Assembly (NCBI GenBank): GCA_947491945.1
Contig: CANLLN010000015.1
Coordinates: 1-64,000 of the forward strand
Source of the DNA: an uncultured Carboxylicivirga sp.
GTDB taxonomy: Bacteria > Bacteroidota > Bacteroidia > Bacteroidales > Marinilabiliaceae
Direction: 5' to 3'
DNA: 64,000 nucleotides
Of this stretch, positions 27,643 through 35,285 are shown piece by piece (the stretch's first letter is position 1; the number at the start of each line of letters is the position of its first letter). The notes beneath the pieces are model-generated. The model saw only the letters and a program-made list of their open reading frames with translations, was not told the DNA's origin and ran no database searches. Both the position numbers and the translations under genes were made by a program.

Positions 27643-28695
27643 CTATCTTTCGTTGTATTGGGTCTGATAATATTTTTCGTAGTCGCCCGACAAGATGTTA
27701 TTCAGCCATGTTTCATTGGCCAGGTACCAATCCACGGTTTTTTCAATGCCTTCTTCAAATTGTAATGAGGGTTCCCAGCCCAGTTCCTTCATCAGCTTGT
27801 CGGAGTCAATGGCATAGCGCAGGTCGTGTCCGGCCCGGTCTTTTACAAAGGTGATAAGCTTGGCCGATTCACCCTTTTCACGTCCCAGTTTGGTATCCAT
27901 TACCTCACATAATTTATAAATCAGCTTGATATTGGTCCATTCGTTGATGCCGCCAATATTGTAGGTTTCGCCCTTTTTGCCACGATGATAGATCATGTCA
28001 ATGGCACGGGCATGGTCCAGTACATATAGCCAGTCGCGAATGTTTTCACCTTTTCCATAGATGGGAATGGGTTTGTTGTTTTTGATGTTGTTAATGGCCA
28101 GGGGAATCAGCTTTTCCGGAAATTGGTTGGGGCCATAGTTGTTGGAGCAGTTGGAGATAACCACCGGCATGCCATAAGTATGGTGATAGGCACGTACCAG
28201 GTGATCAGAACTTGCTTTAGAAGCGGAGTAGGGGCTGCGTGGGTCATAGGCTGTTGTTTCGGTAAACAGACCTGTGGCACCCAGGGAACCATATACTTCA
28301 TCGGTCGATATGTGATAAAATAATTTATCCTCCATATTATCTTTCCAGCTGCTTTTGGCGGCATTCAGTAGATTAACGGTACCCAGTATATTGGTTTTGA
28401 TAAATGCCAAAGGGTCGCTTATGGAACGGTCAACATGCGACTCGGCGGCCAGGTGTATCACACCATCGAAAGCGTGTTGGCTAAACAGCTTGTCCATGGC
28501 ATCGGCATCGGTTATGTCGGCTTTGATAAAATGGTAGTTGCTGTTGTTTTCAACATCCTTCATGTTTTCCAGGTTACCGGCATAGGTAAGTGCGTCCAGA
28601 TTGTAGATTTCGTAGTTGGGGTAGTTGGTTACGAAAAGGCGCACCACATGTGAGCCAATAAATCCGGCACCGCCGGTAATCAATATTTTTTTCAT
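27643..28695 (-). CDS. rfbB: dTDP-glucose 4,6-dehydratase
   Basis: A 350-aa extended short-chain dehydrogenase that makes dTDP-4-keto-6-deoxyglucose, a precursor of rhamnose and other deoxysugars. The NAD site GGAGFIGSHVVRLF is at the N-terminus. ISTDEVYGSLG contains the family's dehydratase Asp-Glu, YSASKASSDHLVRAYHHTYG has the catalytic Tyr/Lys, and NIGGINEWTN lies in the substrate half. Start 28695 (MKKILITGGAG) is chosen; a longer reading to 28749 would begin inside the promoter. The rest of the rhamnose pathway (rfbA, rfbC, rfbD) is not nearby. Confidence 0.95.
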   Translation of the reverse strand: MKKILITGGAGFIGSHVVRLFVTNYPNYEIYNLDALTYAGNLENMKDVENNSNYHFIKADITDADAMDKLFSQHAFDGVIHLAAESHVDRSISDPLAFIKTNILGTVNLLNAAKSSWKDNMEDKLFYHISTDEVYGSLGATGLFTETTAYDPRSPYSASKASSDHLVRAYHHTYGMPVVISNCSNNYGPNQFPEKLIPLAINNIKNNKPIPIYGKGENIRDWLYVLDHARAIDMIYHRGKKGETYNIGGINEWTNIKLIYKLCEVMDTKLGREKGESAKLITFVKDRAGHDLRYAIDSDKLMKELGWEPSLQFEEGIEKTVDWYLANETWLNNILSGDYEKYYQTQYNER

Positions 28696-28718
28696 ATCTC
28701 GCGTTTCATGATGTAAGG

Positions 28719-28750
28719 CAAAAGTATTAAGATAATTGTCAAGATGCAAA
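28719..28750 (-). promoter_or_regulatory. Promoter for rfbB (TTTG-N20-TACTTTTG)
   Basis: On the minus strand TTTG (28750-28747) precedes TACTTTTG (28726-28719) by 20 bases, a full match to the Bacteroidetes consensus. The TTTG coincides with the T tract of the terminator of the gene upstream. Confidence 0.7.
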
Positions 28751-28778
28751 AGAGGCTATCTCACCTGAGATAACCTCT
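28747..28778 (-). terminator. Terminator after the 28.8-29.3 kb gene
   Basis: A 12-bp stem with one mismatch closes a 4-base loop, followed by TTTT on the minus strand. The hairpin core (28751-28778) is nearly identical, in inverted orientation, to the one at 30035-30062. Confidence 0.8.
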
Positions 28779-28815
28779 GTACTTAGTTGTAAATGGGCAA
28801 TATTTTCAAAAAATT

Positions 28816-29313
28816 TTATAAAGAACCCATTGTGTTATCGCTTTTTTCAGTTGGTTTTAGGCGTTTAAATAAGTAACGTGTTATATAGATGCCGCTGTTG
28901 TCGTCCTTACCGCCATAACTTTCTACTCCGGTATTAATGAACGCCAGATCCCATCCGTTTTCAAGCATCTCATTGATTTTTGAAGTCAATAAAGCATCAT
29001 TTGAGGCAATGTTTTGAAAACGAATTCCACCAATGTTAAAAAAGTTAAGCATTTTTGTTTCGTCGTAGTTTTTAATGCGAATCTCCTGACGATCACTTTT
29101 GTTTCTGTCGCCCTTCTCTTCTGTTTGTGTCGTTGTGAATTCCCGGTAGTCTACTTTTGTGTCAGTTGAAATTAATCGTGATCTACCAACTCCATTAGGG
29201 ACGATTGATTCTATGCTTGTAATAATTTTCACCTCATATTGTGGAGCTACCTGGGCGTTGGATGTAAGTGTAATAGAGGCAAGAGTAAAGATTGTAAGTA
29301 AGATTTTTTTCAT
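28816..29313 (-). CDS. Secreted protein of unknown function, paralogue 1
   Basis: A 165-aa protein with signal peptide MKKILLTIFTLASITLTSNAQ. It is clearly related to the upstream neighbour: shared blocks include GVGRSR.I, RIKNYDETKMLN, GGIRFQNIASNDA and SKINEMLENGWDL. The C-terminal TSKINEMLENGWDLAFINTG followed by YLFKR resembles the small DUF4177-type fold (a helix, then GWEL, then a strand), but only weakly. Function is not recognised. It lies 43 bases after its paralogue on the same strand and is followed by a terminator. Confidence 0.75.
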   Translation of the reverse strand: MKKILLTIFTLASITLTSNAQVAPQYEVKIITSIESIVPNGVGRSRLISTDTKVDYREFTTTQTEEKGDRNKSDRQEIRIKNYDETKMLNFFNIGGIRFQNIASNDALLTSKINEMLENGWDLAFINTGVESYGGKDDNSGIYITRYLFKRLKPTEKSDNTMGSL

Positions 29314-29356
29314 TGTACTTCGTATTTATCGGTTCTTATGTATAGCTGTTTGATAC

Positions 29357-29896
29357 TTAACTAGTGACTTTTCTGAAATAATAGCGTGTCATGAAAATGC
29401 CATTGGGGTCGTTTTTGCTATTACCTCCTTTGGTATCCAGCATCATTTTCATGCCCATTTTTAAAAGTTCTTTTTTTACAGAGAGAGTAGCCATTTTACT
29501 CTCAACGCCAGTAGAAACAAAAAATAGTTCCCATCCCTTGTTGAGCATGTCATTTATTTTTGAGGTAACGATGGCGTCATTGCTGGCAACGTTCTGAAAT
29601 CGAATGCCGCCTTCATTATATAGATTAAGGAGCTTGGTCTCTTCATAGTTCTTAATTCTGATATCTTGTCGATTGGCTTTGTTGCGGCTTCCCTTACTTT
29701 TTGACCGGGAAGAAGTAAATTCTTGATGGTCAACATCCAGGTTTGTAATGATCATTCTTGAGCGTCCTGTGCCACTTGGAACAAGTGACTCGACACAAGT
29801 GAGTACCTCCACCTGGAAGTTCGGTTGTTGAGCCCGTGCAGCGAAATTTTGCCAAGCCAACATTAAAGAGAGGAGTAGGGTGATTGATTTAATCAT
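29357..29896 (-). CDS. Secreted protein of unknown function, paralogue 2
   Basis: A 179-aa exported protein with signal peptide MIKSITLLLSLMLAWQNFAARA. It shares the core of the downstream gene (SGTGRSRMI, RIKNYEETKLLN, GGIRFQNVASNDA, TSKINDMLNKGWELFF). It differs by an insertion of about 20 residues near the C-terminus, rich in Lys, Met and Gly (MATLSVKKELLKMGMKMML). Mature protein is expected in the periplasm or outside. The tandem pair arose by local duplication. No known family is certain; see paralogue 1 for a possible DUF4177-like C-terminus. Confidence 0.75.
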   Translation of the reverse strand: MIKSITLLLSLMLAWQNFAARAQQPNFQVEVLTCVESLVPSGTGRSRMIITNLDVDHQEFTSSRSKSKGSRNKANRQDIRIKNYEETKLLNLYNEGGIRFQNVASNDAIVTSKINDMLNKGWELFFVSTGVESKMATLSVKKELLKMGMKMMLDTKGGNSKNDPNGIFMTRYYFRKVTS

Positions 29897-30025
29897 CGTT
29901 ATTAGATTTTATAGTAATTAGGATTGGTAAAAGTATTACTCATCCTGTTTCATAAAATTTAATTTTGATGAACGGGTGTTTATTGTGGGTAAATATAATT
30001 CAAAATGAAATTATGAGGCTGGTAC

Positions 30026-30071
30026 AAAAATATTAGAGGCTATCTCAGGTGAGATAGCCTCTAATATTTTT
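30026..30071 (-). terminator. Perfect 46-base inverted repeat, terminator of the DUF5684 gene
   Basis: Arms of 21 bases (30026-30046 and 30051-30071) pair without mismatch around AGGT. The minus strand ends in TTTTT, so it should terminate the upstream DUF5684 transcript. Confidence 0.88.
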
Positions 30072-30086
30072 TGTGTGCTTGTATTA

Positions 30087-30437
30087 CTATGCGCCTGCCG
30101 GACCCTTATATTCAGCATCGCCAAAGCCGAGTAGAGGGTAGAAGATAAACGGAAGGAATAACAAACCAAGTGTGAAGCCTGCGCCTTTTCCAAAGCTCTT
30201 GGATAGCAGGTTAATCATCCAAATGGCAAAAATTAAATTAATGCCCGGAATGAAAAACAGGAGCAGCCACCATCCGGGTTTACCTATTATATCCAGTAAT
30301 ACGATGATGTTATATATGGGCACAATATACGCCCATCCTGGCTTCCCAGCTTTCTCATAAGTTTTCCAGCCACTGGCAATTACTAAAACAATGACTGCCA
30401 GATAAAGGAGGCCGCCGAATACACTAATGCTTTCCAT
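30087..30437 (-). CDS. DUF5684 family membrane protein
   Basis: A 116-aa inner-membrane protein with about four hydrophobic segments (FGGLLYLAVIVLVIASGW, IIVLLDIIG, WWLLLFFIPGINLIFAIW, FTLGLLFLPFIFYPLLGF). The signature KAGKPGWAYIVPIYN and the repeat GKPGWW are typical of DUF5684. A highly conserved short protein of unknown role. Monocistronic between two terminators. Confidence 0.85.
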   Translation of the reverse strand: MESISVFGGLLYLAVIVLVIASGWKTYEKAGKPGWAYIVPIYNIIVLLDIIGKPGWWLLLFFIPGINLIFAIWMINLLSKSFGKGAGFTLGLLFLPFIFYPLLGFGDAEYKGPAGA

Positions 30438-30507
30438 TATAGAAATTTTTGTTAATTAGAGATAGTGACATGAGTCACATTGATTGTATAATATTCTGTA
30501 AAAATAC

Positions 30508-30537
30508 GAAAAAGCTGTCAGTAGGATACCAACAGCT
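30508..30537 (-). terminator. Terminator after galE
   Basis: AGCTGT pairs with ACAGCT around a partly paired 13-base loop and is followed by TTTTT on the minus strand. Confidence 0.75.
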
Positions 30538-30604
30538 CTTATTTTATTTCATTACTTGCCTGTTTTATGTGTTGCAGGCTTGTGTGCTATGCAGACGATT
30601 GTGC

Positions 30605-31633
30605 TTATTTCAGGCCTCTTACATTCTTTTCCCAGGCCCAGGCCGAGGCTAAAGTTTCTTCGAGGGTTTTTTCTGCTTTCCAACCCAGCTCATTATTGCC
30701 GTATGTTGTATCGGCCCATATTTTTTCAATATCACCGGCACGACGGTCTACAATTTTGTAATTTAAGTTAACGCCGGTTACTTTAATAAAGGCTTTTACC
30801 AATTGCATCACTGAGTAACCCGATCCGGTACCCACATTAAAATACTCGTAGTTGTCTTTTGACTTACCATTAAGCATGCGGTCGATGGCTACCACGTGTG
30901 CTTTGGCCAGATCCACTACATTAATATAATCGCGAATAGCGGTGCCATCTTCTGTATCATAGTCGTCGCCAAAGATGCTTAGTTCATCGCGCAAGCCGGC
31001 TGCTGTTTGCGTGATAAAAGGCACCAGGTTATTGGGTACGCCTACCGGTAGCTCTCCGATAAGTGCCGTAGGGTGCGCGCCAATAGGGTTGAAATATCGT
31101 AGGGCAATGCAGTTAATGGCTTCGTTGGCCTTGCAATAGTCGCGCATAATATCTTCACAGATGGCTTTGGTGTTACCGTAAGGCGACTCGGCTTCTTTGC
31201 GGGGTGTCTGCTCGGTTACCGGCAGCACGTCGGGCTGACCGTAAACGGTACATGACGAAGAGAATACCATGTGAGGAACCTGATACTTGTTCATGCACTC
31301 CAGCAGATTCATCAACGAGCCCATGTTGTTACGATAATATTCAAGGGGTTTCTGTACCGATTCACCCACGGCCTTGAAGGCAGCGAAATGGATGATGGCG
31401 GCTATGTCTGAATATTTTTTGAAAAAAGCATCGGTCAAATCTCTTTCCGATAAGTCGAACTGCTCAAATGCCGGACGTATGCCGGTTATTTTTTCAATGT
31501 TATCCAATACCTCAATCTGCGAATTGGACAGGTTGTCAACGATAACAACATCAAAACCTCTTTCCTGAAGTTCTACTACCGTGTGCGAACCGATATATCC
31601 CGTTCCGCCGGTCACTAAAATTTGCTTTGCCAT
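30605..31633 (-). CDS. galE: UDP-glucose 4-epimerase
   Basis: A 342-aa extended SDR enzyme that interconverts UDP-glucose and UDP-galactose. The NAD motif GGTGYIGSHTVVEL starts the protein. FSSSCTVYGQP holds the catalytic Ser, SPYGNTKAICEDIMRDY holds Tyr and Lys, and RYFNPIGAHPTALIGE and FNVGTGSGYSV are further GalE blocks. The length matches E. coli GalE. It stands alone, divergent from the HU-SPOR gene, and supplies galactose for surface glycans. Confidence 0.95.
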   Translation of the reverse strand: MAKQILVTGGTGYIGSHTVVELQERGFDVVIVDNLSNSQIEVLDNIEKITGIRPAFEQFDLSERDLTDAFFKKYSDIAAIIHFAAFKAVGESVQKPLEYYRNNMGSLMNLLECMNKYQVPHMVFSSSCTVYGQPDVLPVTEQTPRKEAESPYGNTKAICEDIMRDYCKANEAINCIALRYFNPIGAHPTALIGELPVGVPNNLVPFITQTAAGLRDELSIFGDDYDTEDGTAIRDYINVVDLAKAHVVAIDRMLNGKSKDNYEYFNVGTGSGYSVMQLVKAFIKVTGVNLNYKIVDRRAGDIEKIWADTTYGNNELGWKAEKTLEETLASAWAWEKNVRGLK

Positions 31634-32124
31634 TGGTGTAGCTTTTTATTAACCTGTATGCACTTTGCTCAGGTTGAACACACAAACAGGAGCATGGCTT
31701 ACGTTTAAGCATCCTATACACTCGTCACTTATGTGTTCCATCGTTAAACGAGCTGTAAAAATACGAAATCGAATTTAATGCAGGTGGCAAAATACTTTCT
31801 AATTTCATGGGTACGGTAATTAATAAAAGTTAAAAGTACTTTTAATATTTCTGGGCAAGACGCCCAGCCATCTACTTCAGTATTTGTTAATAAGATTCAA
31901 TTGAAGGGTTTTGCTTAGCTTTTGTAGGGGATTTATTAACAGGTAAAGGAATTACTTATTCACAGCAAGGGTTAGGATTGCATTCACTAAATTAGTATCT
32001 TAGCGATGTTTTATAGGCTTAGTGTTAATAAGATAAGTCATTATCAACCAAAAGCTAACACCTTGTTAACAGGTGTTGAAACAAAGTTAATATTGTCCGT
32101 TGTGGTTTTACTAATTTTGCAGGT
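31634..32124. other. AT-rich divergent intergenic region with repeated 9-mers
   Basis: A 491-base non-coding stretch. It contains TTATTCACA at 31956-31964 (exact fit to TTATNCACA) and TTATTAACA at 31933-31941. The reverse 9-mer TGTTAATAA occurs at 31885-31893 and 32023-32031, both within an identical 12-mer TGTTAATAAGAT. An inverted repeat AACACCT/AGGTGTT spans 32057-32077. Near galE, AACCTG/CAGGTT pair across 31651-31675. The region serves the promoters of galE and the HU-SPOR gene; another role (DnaA binding) is speculative. Confidence 0.45.
32093..32119 (+). promoter_or_regulatory. Promoter abutting the HU-SPOR start codon
   Basis: TTG at 32093-32095 and, 16 bases on, TAATTTTG (32112-32119), a full match to TAnnTTTG. 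Only five bases separate it from the ATG at 32125, so the mRNA should be leaderless or nearly so. Confidence 0.55.
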
Positions 32125-33048
32125 ATGACAACAGTTGCTCAACACATATCGAATTTATTATACACACATGAGTGTGTGATTATACCGCACTTAGGTGCGT
32201 TGGTATCGACTACAGTCAGTGCGCGTATCGATACCGAAACGAATCGCTTTATGCCTCCCTCGCGTGAAATTGGTTTTAATCGTAGTTTGTCGCATAATGA
32301 TGGTTTGCTGATCAGCACGCTGTCGCAGATAAATGGCCTTAGTTATGAAGCGGCAAGGCAGAGCGTGGATGCTTTTGTTAATGATTTGACGGCGCGCATC
32401 GATCGTGGTGAGGTGGGACGTATTGATAAGGTAGGTAGCCTCAAGAAAGATGCCCTGGGTAGTTTGCAGTTTGTGGCCGATAGCTCCGAAGCCTACCTTC
32501 CGGAGGCTTTCGGACTGAGTAGTTTCCACTTTACACCCCACGTAACGCCGCAAAAGCTGGTGAGTGAGAATCGGCAGGTGCGTCGCCTACTTCAGCCGGT
32601 GGGCTTGCGGCAGATTGCTGCCACCGTGGCCATGGTGGTGGGGTTATTTGCTATCTCACAGTCCCTGGACAATCCGCTGCGTCAGCATAAGGTAAATGCG
32701 GCGAGCACGATGCCACTGATTTGGCCTGCTTCATCTGCGATTGAGACTTCGCCGGTGGAAGTGGAGACCACTAGCGTGAGCACTGCCGTAGTTGAAGAAG
32801 AGGCTCCGGCCGCAGAGAATATTTATTACCTGATTGCAGGTAGTTTTAAAACGGAAAATCAGGCAAGCCGCTTTCTGCGCATCGTACATGAGATGGGCGA
32901 GGAGCAGGCCTTTGTGTTGGCTAGTCCCAATAATCGTTACCGTGTGGCCATTAATGGTTACAGCGATAAAGCAAATGCCGTGAAGGAGTTGAATGCTTAC
33001 CGCGGCAAAGAGGGTTTTAAAACCGTGTGGGTGCTGACACAGCGTTAA
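32125..33048 (+). CDS. HU-CCDC81-type DNA-binding-like domain, membrane helix and SPOR domain
   Basis: A 307-aa protein with three parts. Residues 1-130 match the bacterial HU-CCDC81 clade: ISNLLYTHECVIIPHLGALV, then SREIGFNRSLSHNDGLL, then EVGRIDKVGSLKKDALGSLQF. Residues about 160-180 (LRQIAATVAMVVGLFAISQS) form a single membrane helix. Residues about 230-307 are a SPOR domain (YYLIAGSFKTENQASRFL ... YRVAINGYSDKANA), which binds denuded peptidoglycan at the septum. The layout suggests a cytoplasmic HU-like half and a periplasmic cell-wall half, a bridge between nucleoid and division site; this is inference. It is monocistronic before a terminator. Confidence 0.85.
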   Translation: MTTVAQHISNLLYTHECVIIPHLGALVSTTVSARIDTETNRFMPPSREIGFNRSLSHNDGLLISTLSQINGLSYEAARQSVDAFVNDLTARIDRGEVGRIDKVGSLKKDALGSLQFVADSSEAYLPEAFGLSSFHFTPHVTPQKLVSENRQVRRLLQPVGLRQIAATVAMVVGLFAISQSLDNPLRQHKVNAASTMPLIWPASSAIETSPVEVETTSVSTAVVEEEAPAAENIYYLIAGSFKTENQASRFLRIVHEMGEEQAFVLASPNNRYRVAINGYSDKANAVKELNAYRGKEGFKTVWVLTQR

Positions 33049-33068
33049 GGAAGTTTGTACTTAAAATA

Positions 33069-33107
33069 GAAAGGCCGTTTCGGATTACATTCCGGGCGGC
33101 CTTTTTT
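33069..33107 (+). terminator. Intrinsic terminator after the HU-SPOR gene
   Basis: AAAGGCCG pairs with CGGCCTTT, with an inner CGG/CCG, followed by a T run. Confidence 0.88.
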
Positions 33108-33141
33108 CTTGCTTAAGAAATTGGGGAGAGTGCTACGGGCG

Positions 33142-33174
33142 TTTGTGTAAAATAACAATAATTTTGTATATTTG
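33142..33174 (+). promoter_or_regulatory. Promoter of the 33.2 kb lipoprotein gene
   Basis: TTTG at 33142-33145, 21 bases, then TATATTTG at 33167-33174: full matches to both consensus elements. The leader is about 60 bases. Confidence 0.7.
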
Positions 33175-33239
33175 CTTGTGCTAGTTGCTAAATTTATACA
33201 ATGTTAGGTTAAGATATAATTAATTTAAAATATTTAAGA

Positions 33240-33788
33240 ATGAAATTGCGTTTGTTACAATTTGGTCTGGCTGCGTTAGCGCTTTGCTTTTTTAGCAGTT
33301 GCGATAATGATGATAATGAATCTGTTGCTGACTCAGTCAACTATATAAAAGTTGCAGAAGAGGAGTATGAGCTTGAAAGCGGTACGTTATTATATGTAGA
33401 AGAAACAAGTACACAAAAATACCTGTATGATATTTCTATTACTTCAGAAGGTATACTTGTTGATAAAGCGGATGCAAGTGGGTTGTACCATAAGGGGAAT
33501 GGTAGTGTTGTATGGTTTACTATGGAATCTGAAAGTAAGGAAGGTATTTTGGCTGGCACTTATGAAATTGGGGATGCCTTTGTTTCGCATGCAGCATATT
33601 GTATGGATTGGTTGGATGAGAAATATGATACCGACGAGAATATGTGGGTTAGTATAAATACTGGAAGAATAAGTGTTGATATTAGTGGCGATGTCTATGA
33701 AATAACATTAATTGGTGCCGATGCCGAAGGCAATGATGCCAAATGTTACTATAAAGGGAAGCTTCAGTTTTATAGCTTAGAGAACTAA
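33240..33788 (+). CDS. Small lipoprotein of unknown function
   Basis: A 182-aa protein with signal LLQFGLAALALCFFSSCDND ending in a lipobox (FSSC), followed by an Asp/Asn/Glu-rich linker. The mature part is beta-rich and acidic, with no recognised domain; blocks such as KYLYDISITSEGI and NGSVVWFTMESES recall small Bacteroidetes surface lipoproteins. Codon choice is more AT-rich than the housekeeping genes around it. Monocistronic with a clear promoter. Confidence 0.7.
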   Translation: MKLRLLQFGLAALALCFFSSCDNDDNESVADSVNYIKVAEEEYELESGTLLYVEETSTQKYLYDISITSEGILVDKADASGLYHKGNGSVVWFTMESESKEGILAGTYEIGDAFVSHAAYCMDWLDEKYDTDENMWVSINTGRISVDISGDVYEITLIGADAEGNDAKCYYKGKLQFYSLEN

Positions 33789-33974
33789 AACAATGAGCCT
33801 AACATTGTTTTTTATTCGTGGTGTCAACTAGCATTTATCATATATTGTTTTGTAGCTATAGCTTTCTCTTGTCTGGTTTAACTTTTTACTAAGCAGAAAT
33901 TAAGTAAGCGTTCGGTATAAAGTTATTAGGGATGTATAAATGTCAATATATTTATTGAAAAATTGATTAGCGCT

Positions 33975-34376
33975 ATGGAGTACTTGGGTTCTTGTTTGTG
34001 CAGGGGAAGTAAATTTAAAGTAGTAGGCAACTTCGAATGTTTTTATTTATGCCATTGCCGTTATTGTAGGAAGGATACAGGATCGGCTCATGCTGCCAAT
34101 TTATTTTCTACCACTGCTAAACTGGTTTGGATAAAAACCGAAACTGAAGTTAAATCTTTTCAAGCTCCCAAAAGTAACCATATAAAAGCCTTTTGTACAA
34201 ATTGTGGTTCGCCCTTGCCCAATTTGCAAATGGAAGGTAAACTTTTAGTTGTGCCCGCCGGGTGTTTAGATACAAAGTTGGAACAACGACCGGATGCACA
34301 TATTTTTATTTCCAATAAAGCAAGATGGGATGAGTCGCTGGAAGAAATATGTAAATTTGAGCGTCTCCCCGAATAA
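33975..34376 (+). CDS. GFA-domain (CENP-V/formaldehyde-activating family) protein
   Basis: A 133-aa zinc-fold protein. GSCLCRGSKFKV at the N-terminus, CHCRYCRKDTGSAHAA and FCTNCGSPLPN carry the cysteine set of the GFA family, likely binding zinc. No signal peptide. The name comes from a bacterial glutathione-formaldehyde enzyme, but most members have unknown substrates. Start 33975 is the first ATG; a TTG lies 12 bases earlier. It is 9 bases upstream of the next gene and both are AT-rich relative to their surroundings. Confidence 0.85.
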   Translation: MEYLGSCLCRGSKFKVVGNFECFYLCHCRYCRKDTGSAHAANLFSTTAKLVWIKTETEVKSFQAPKSNHIKAFCTNCGSPLPNLQMEGKLLVVPAGCLDTKLEQRPDAHIFISNKARWDESLEEICKFERLPE

Positions 34377-34385
34377 TTATTGGCA

Positions 34386-35285
34386 ATGAATGGAAAGTAT
34401 TTTATATGGATATTATTGACAGTCATTTGTTTGTCTTGTCAAAATAGAGCTGAGAAAAAATCAGCTTCAAAGCAAAAGGTGCCGCTTAGTTTAAGTGATC
34501 AACTTAAATTGATATCCCCTGTTATAGTTCAATCTCCAAATTTCGATGGGAGTATTCTGCCGTCGTTGGGGCGAGCATTTCCAATACTTAAATTTGCTTC
34601 AAAGAAAAGAAATCAAATTACAGATGAGCAAGATTGGTTTGTGCAAAACCAGATTTCCTTGCCTATCTATAAGGTTCCTAATCAAATAAGAAATATCAGT
34701 GGCAATCTTCCAAAGGGCATTCCACTGCGCTATAAAGGATATATTATAAGTGATGGTTTTAAATATGACACCTATAATATTTTTTTTTATGGCGTGAATT
34801 TTGGTGAAAAAAGATTTGCAATGGTTACAGATGGGGCAAATAAAGAACTTAAGCACTTTTTAGATTTTGAAAATTTCAATTACGCACCTAAAACTAAAAT
34901 AGGGGATGAAGATTTCGTATTTCAGTCCATACAATGGGCAAGCATAGAGAATAACGTATTATTTATTTCTCATGGCCACCCTACTTATGCAAAAAGTACT
35001 TATGGCAAAAATGCATACATATCAGCTATAAATCTGGAGAATTACGAAATTATCTGGACAAGCGAGCCGTTAACCTGTAATTCAACATTTACAATTGTTG
35101 ATAGCACCATAATATGTGGCTATGGATTCACTGCCGAAACAGATTATCTTTTTGTGCTTGACAAGCATACGGGCGCCAGGGTTCAAAAAATTAGAATTGA
35201 TAAGGGACCAAGCTATGTCATTCAAAAAGGAAATAAAATATTGGTTAGGACCTATGACTTAGATTATGAGTTTCATCTAAAATAA
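34386..35285 (+). CDS. Lipoprotein with beta-propeller-like C-terminal half, unknown function
   Basis: A 299-aa lipoprotein; the N-terminus MNGKYFIWILLTVICLSCQN ends in a lipobox Cys. The C-terminal half (WASIENNVLFISHGHPTYAK, GKNAYISAINLENYEIIWTS, ICGYGFTAETDYLFVLDKHTG) shows strand-turn-strand units ending in Trp or Asp-Lys-x-x-Gly, as in PQQ-like or WD-like propeller blades. No full domain is recognised. It follows the GFA gene by 9 bases. Base composition is distinctly AT-rich, hinting at transfer or relaxed selection. Confidence 0.7.
   Translation: MNGKYFIWILLTVICLSCQNRAEKKSASKQKVPLSLSDQLKLISPVIVQSPNFDGSILPSLGRAFPILKFASKKRNQITDEQDWFVQNQISLPIYKVPNQIRNISGNLPKGIPLRYKGYIISDGFKYDTYNIFFYGVNFGEKRFAMVTDGANKELKHFLDFENFNYAPKTKIGDEDFVFQSIQWASIENNVLFISHGHPTYAKSTYGKNAYISAINLENYEIIWTSEPLTCNSTFTIVDSTIICGYGFTAETDYLFVLDKHTGARVQKIRIDKGPSYVIQKGNKILVRTYDLDYEFHLK

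Noticed and set aside
28747-30071. CRISPR-like repeats
   Set aside because: Only two copies of the hairpin exist, in inverted orientation and 1.3 kb apart, with genes rather than spacers between them.
31634-32124. Calling this spacer the chromosomal origin
   Set aside because: DnaA-box-like 9-mers are present, but there is no dnaA, and skew cannot be evaluated here; several other divergent gene borders occur in the window.
33240-35285. A toxin-immunity or defence island in the AT-rich segment
   Set aside because: No nuclease, toxin, helicase or methyltransferase motif is seen; the genes are a lipoprotein, a GFA-fold protein and another lipoprotein.
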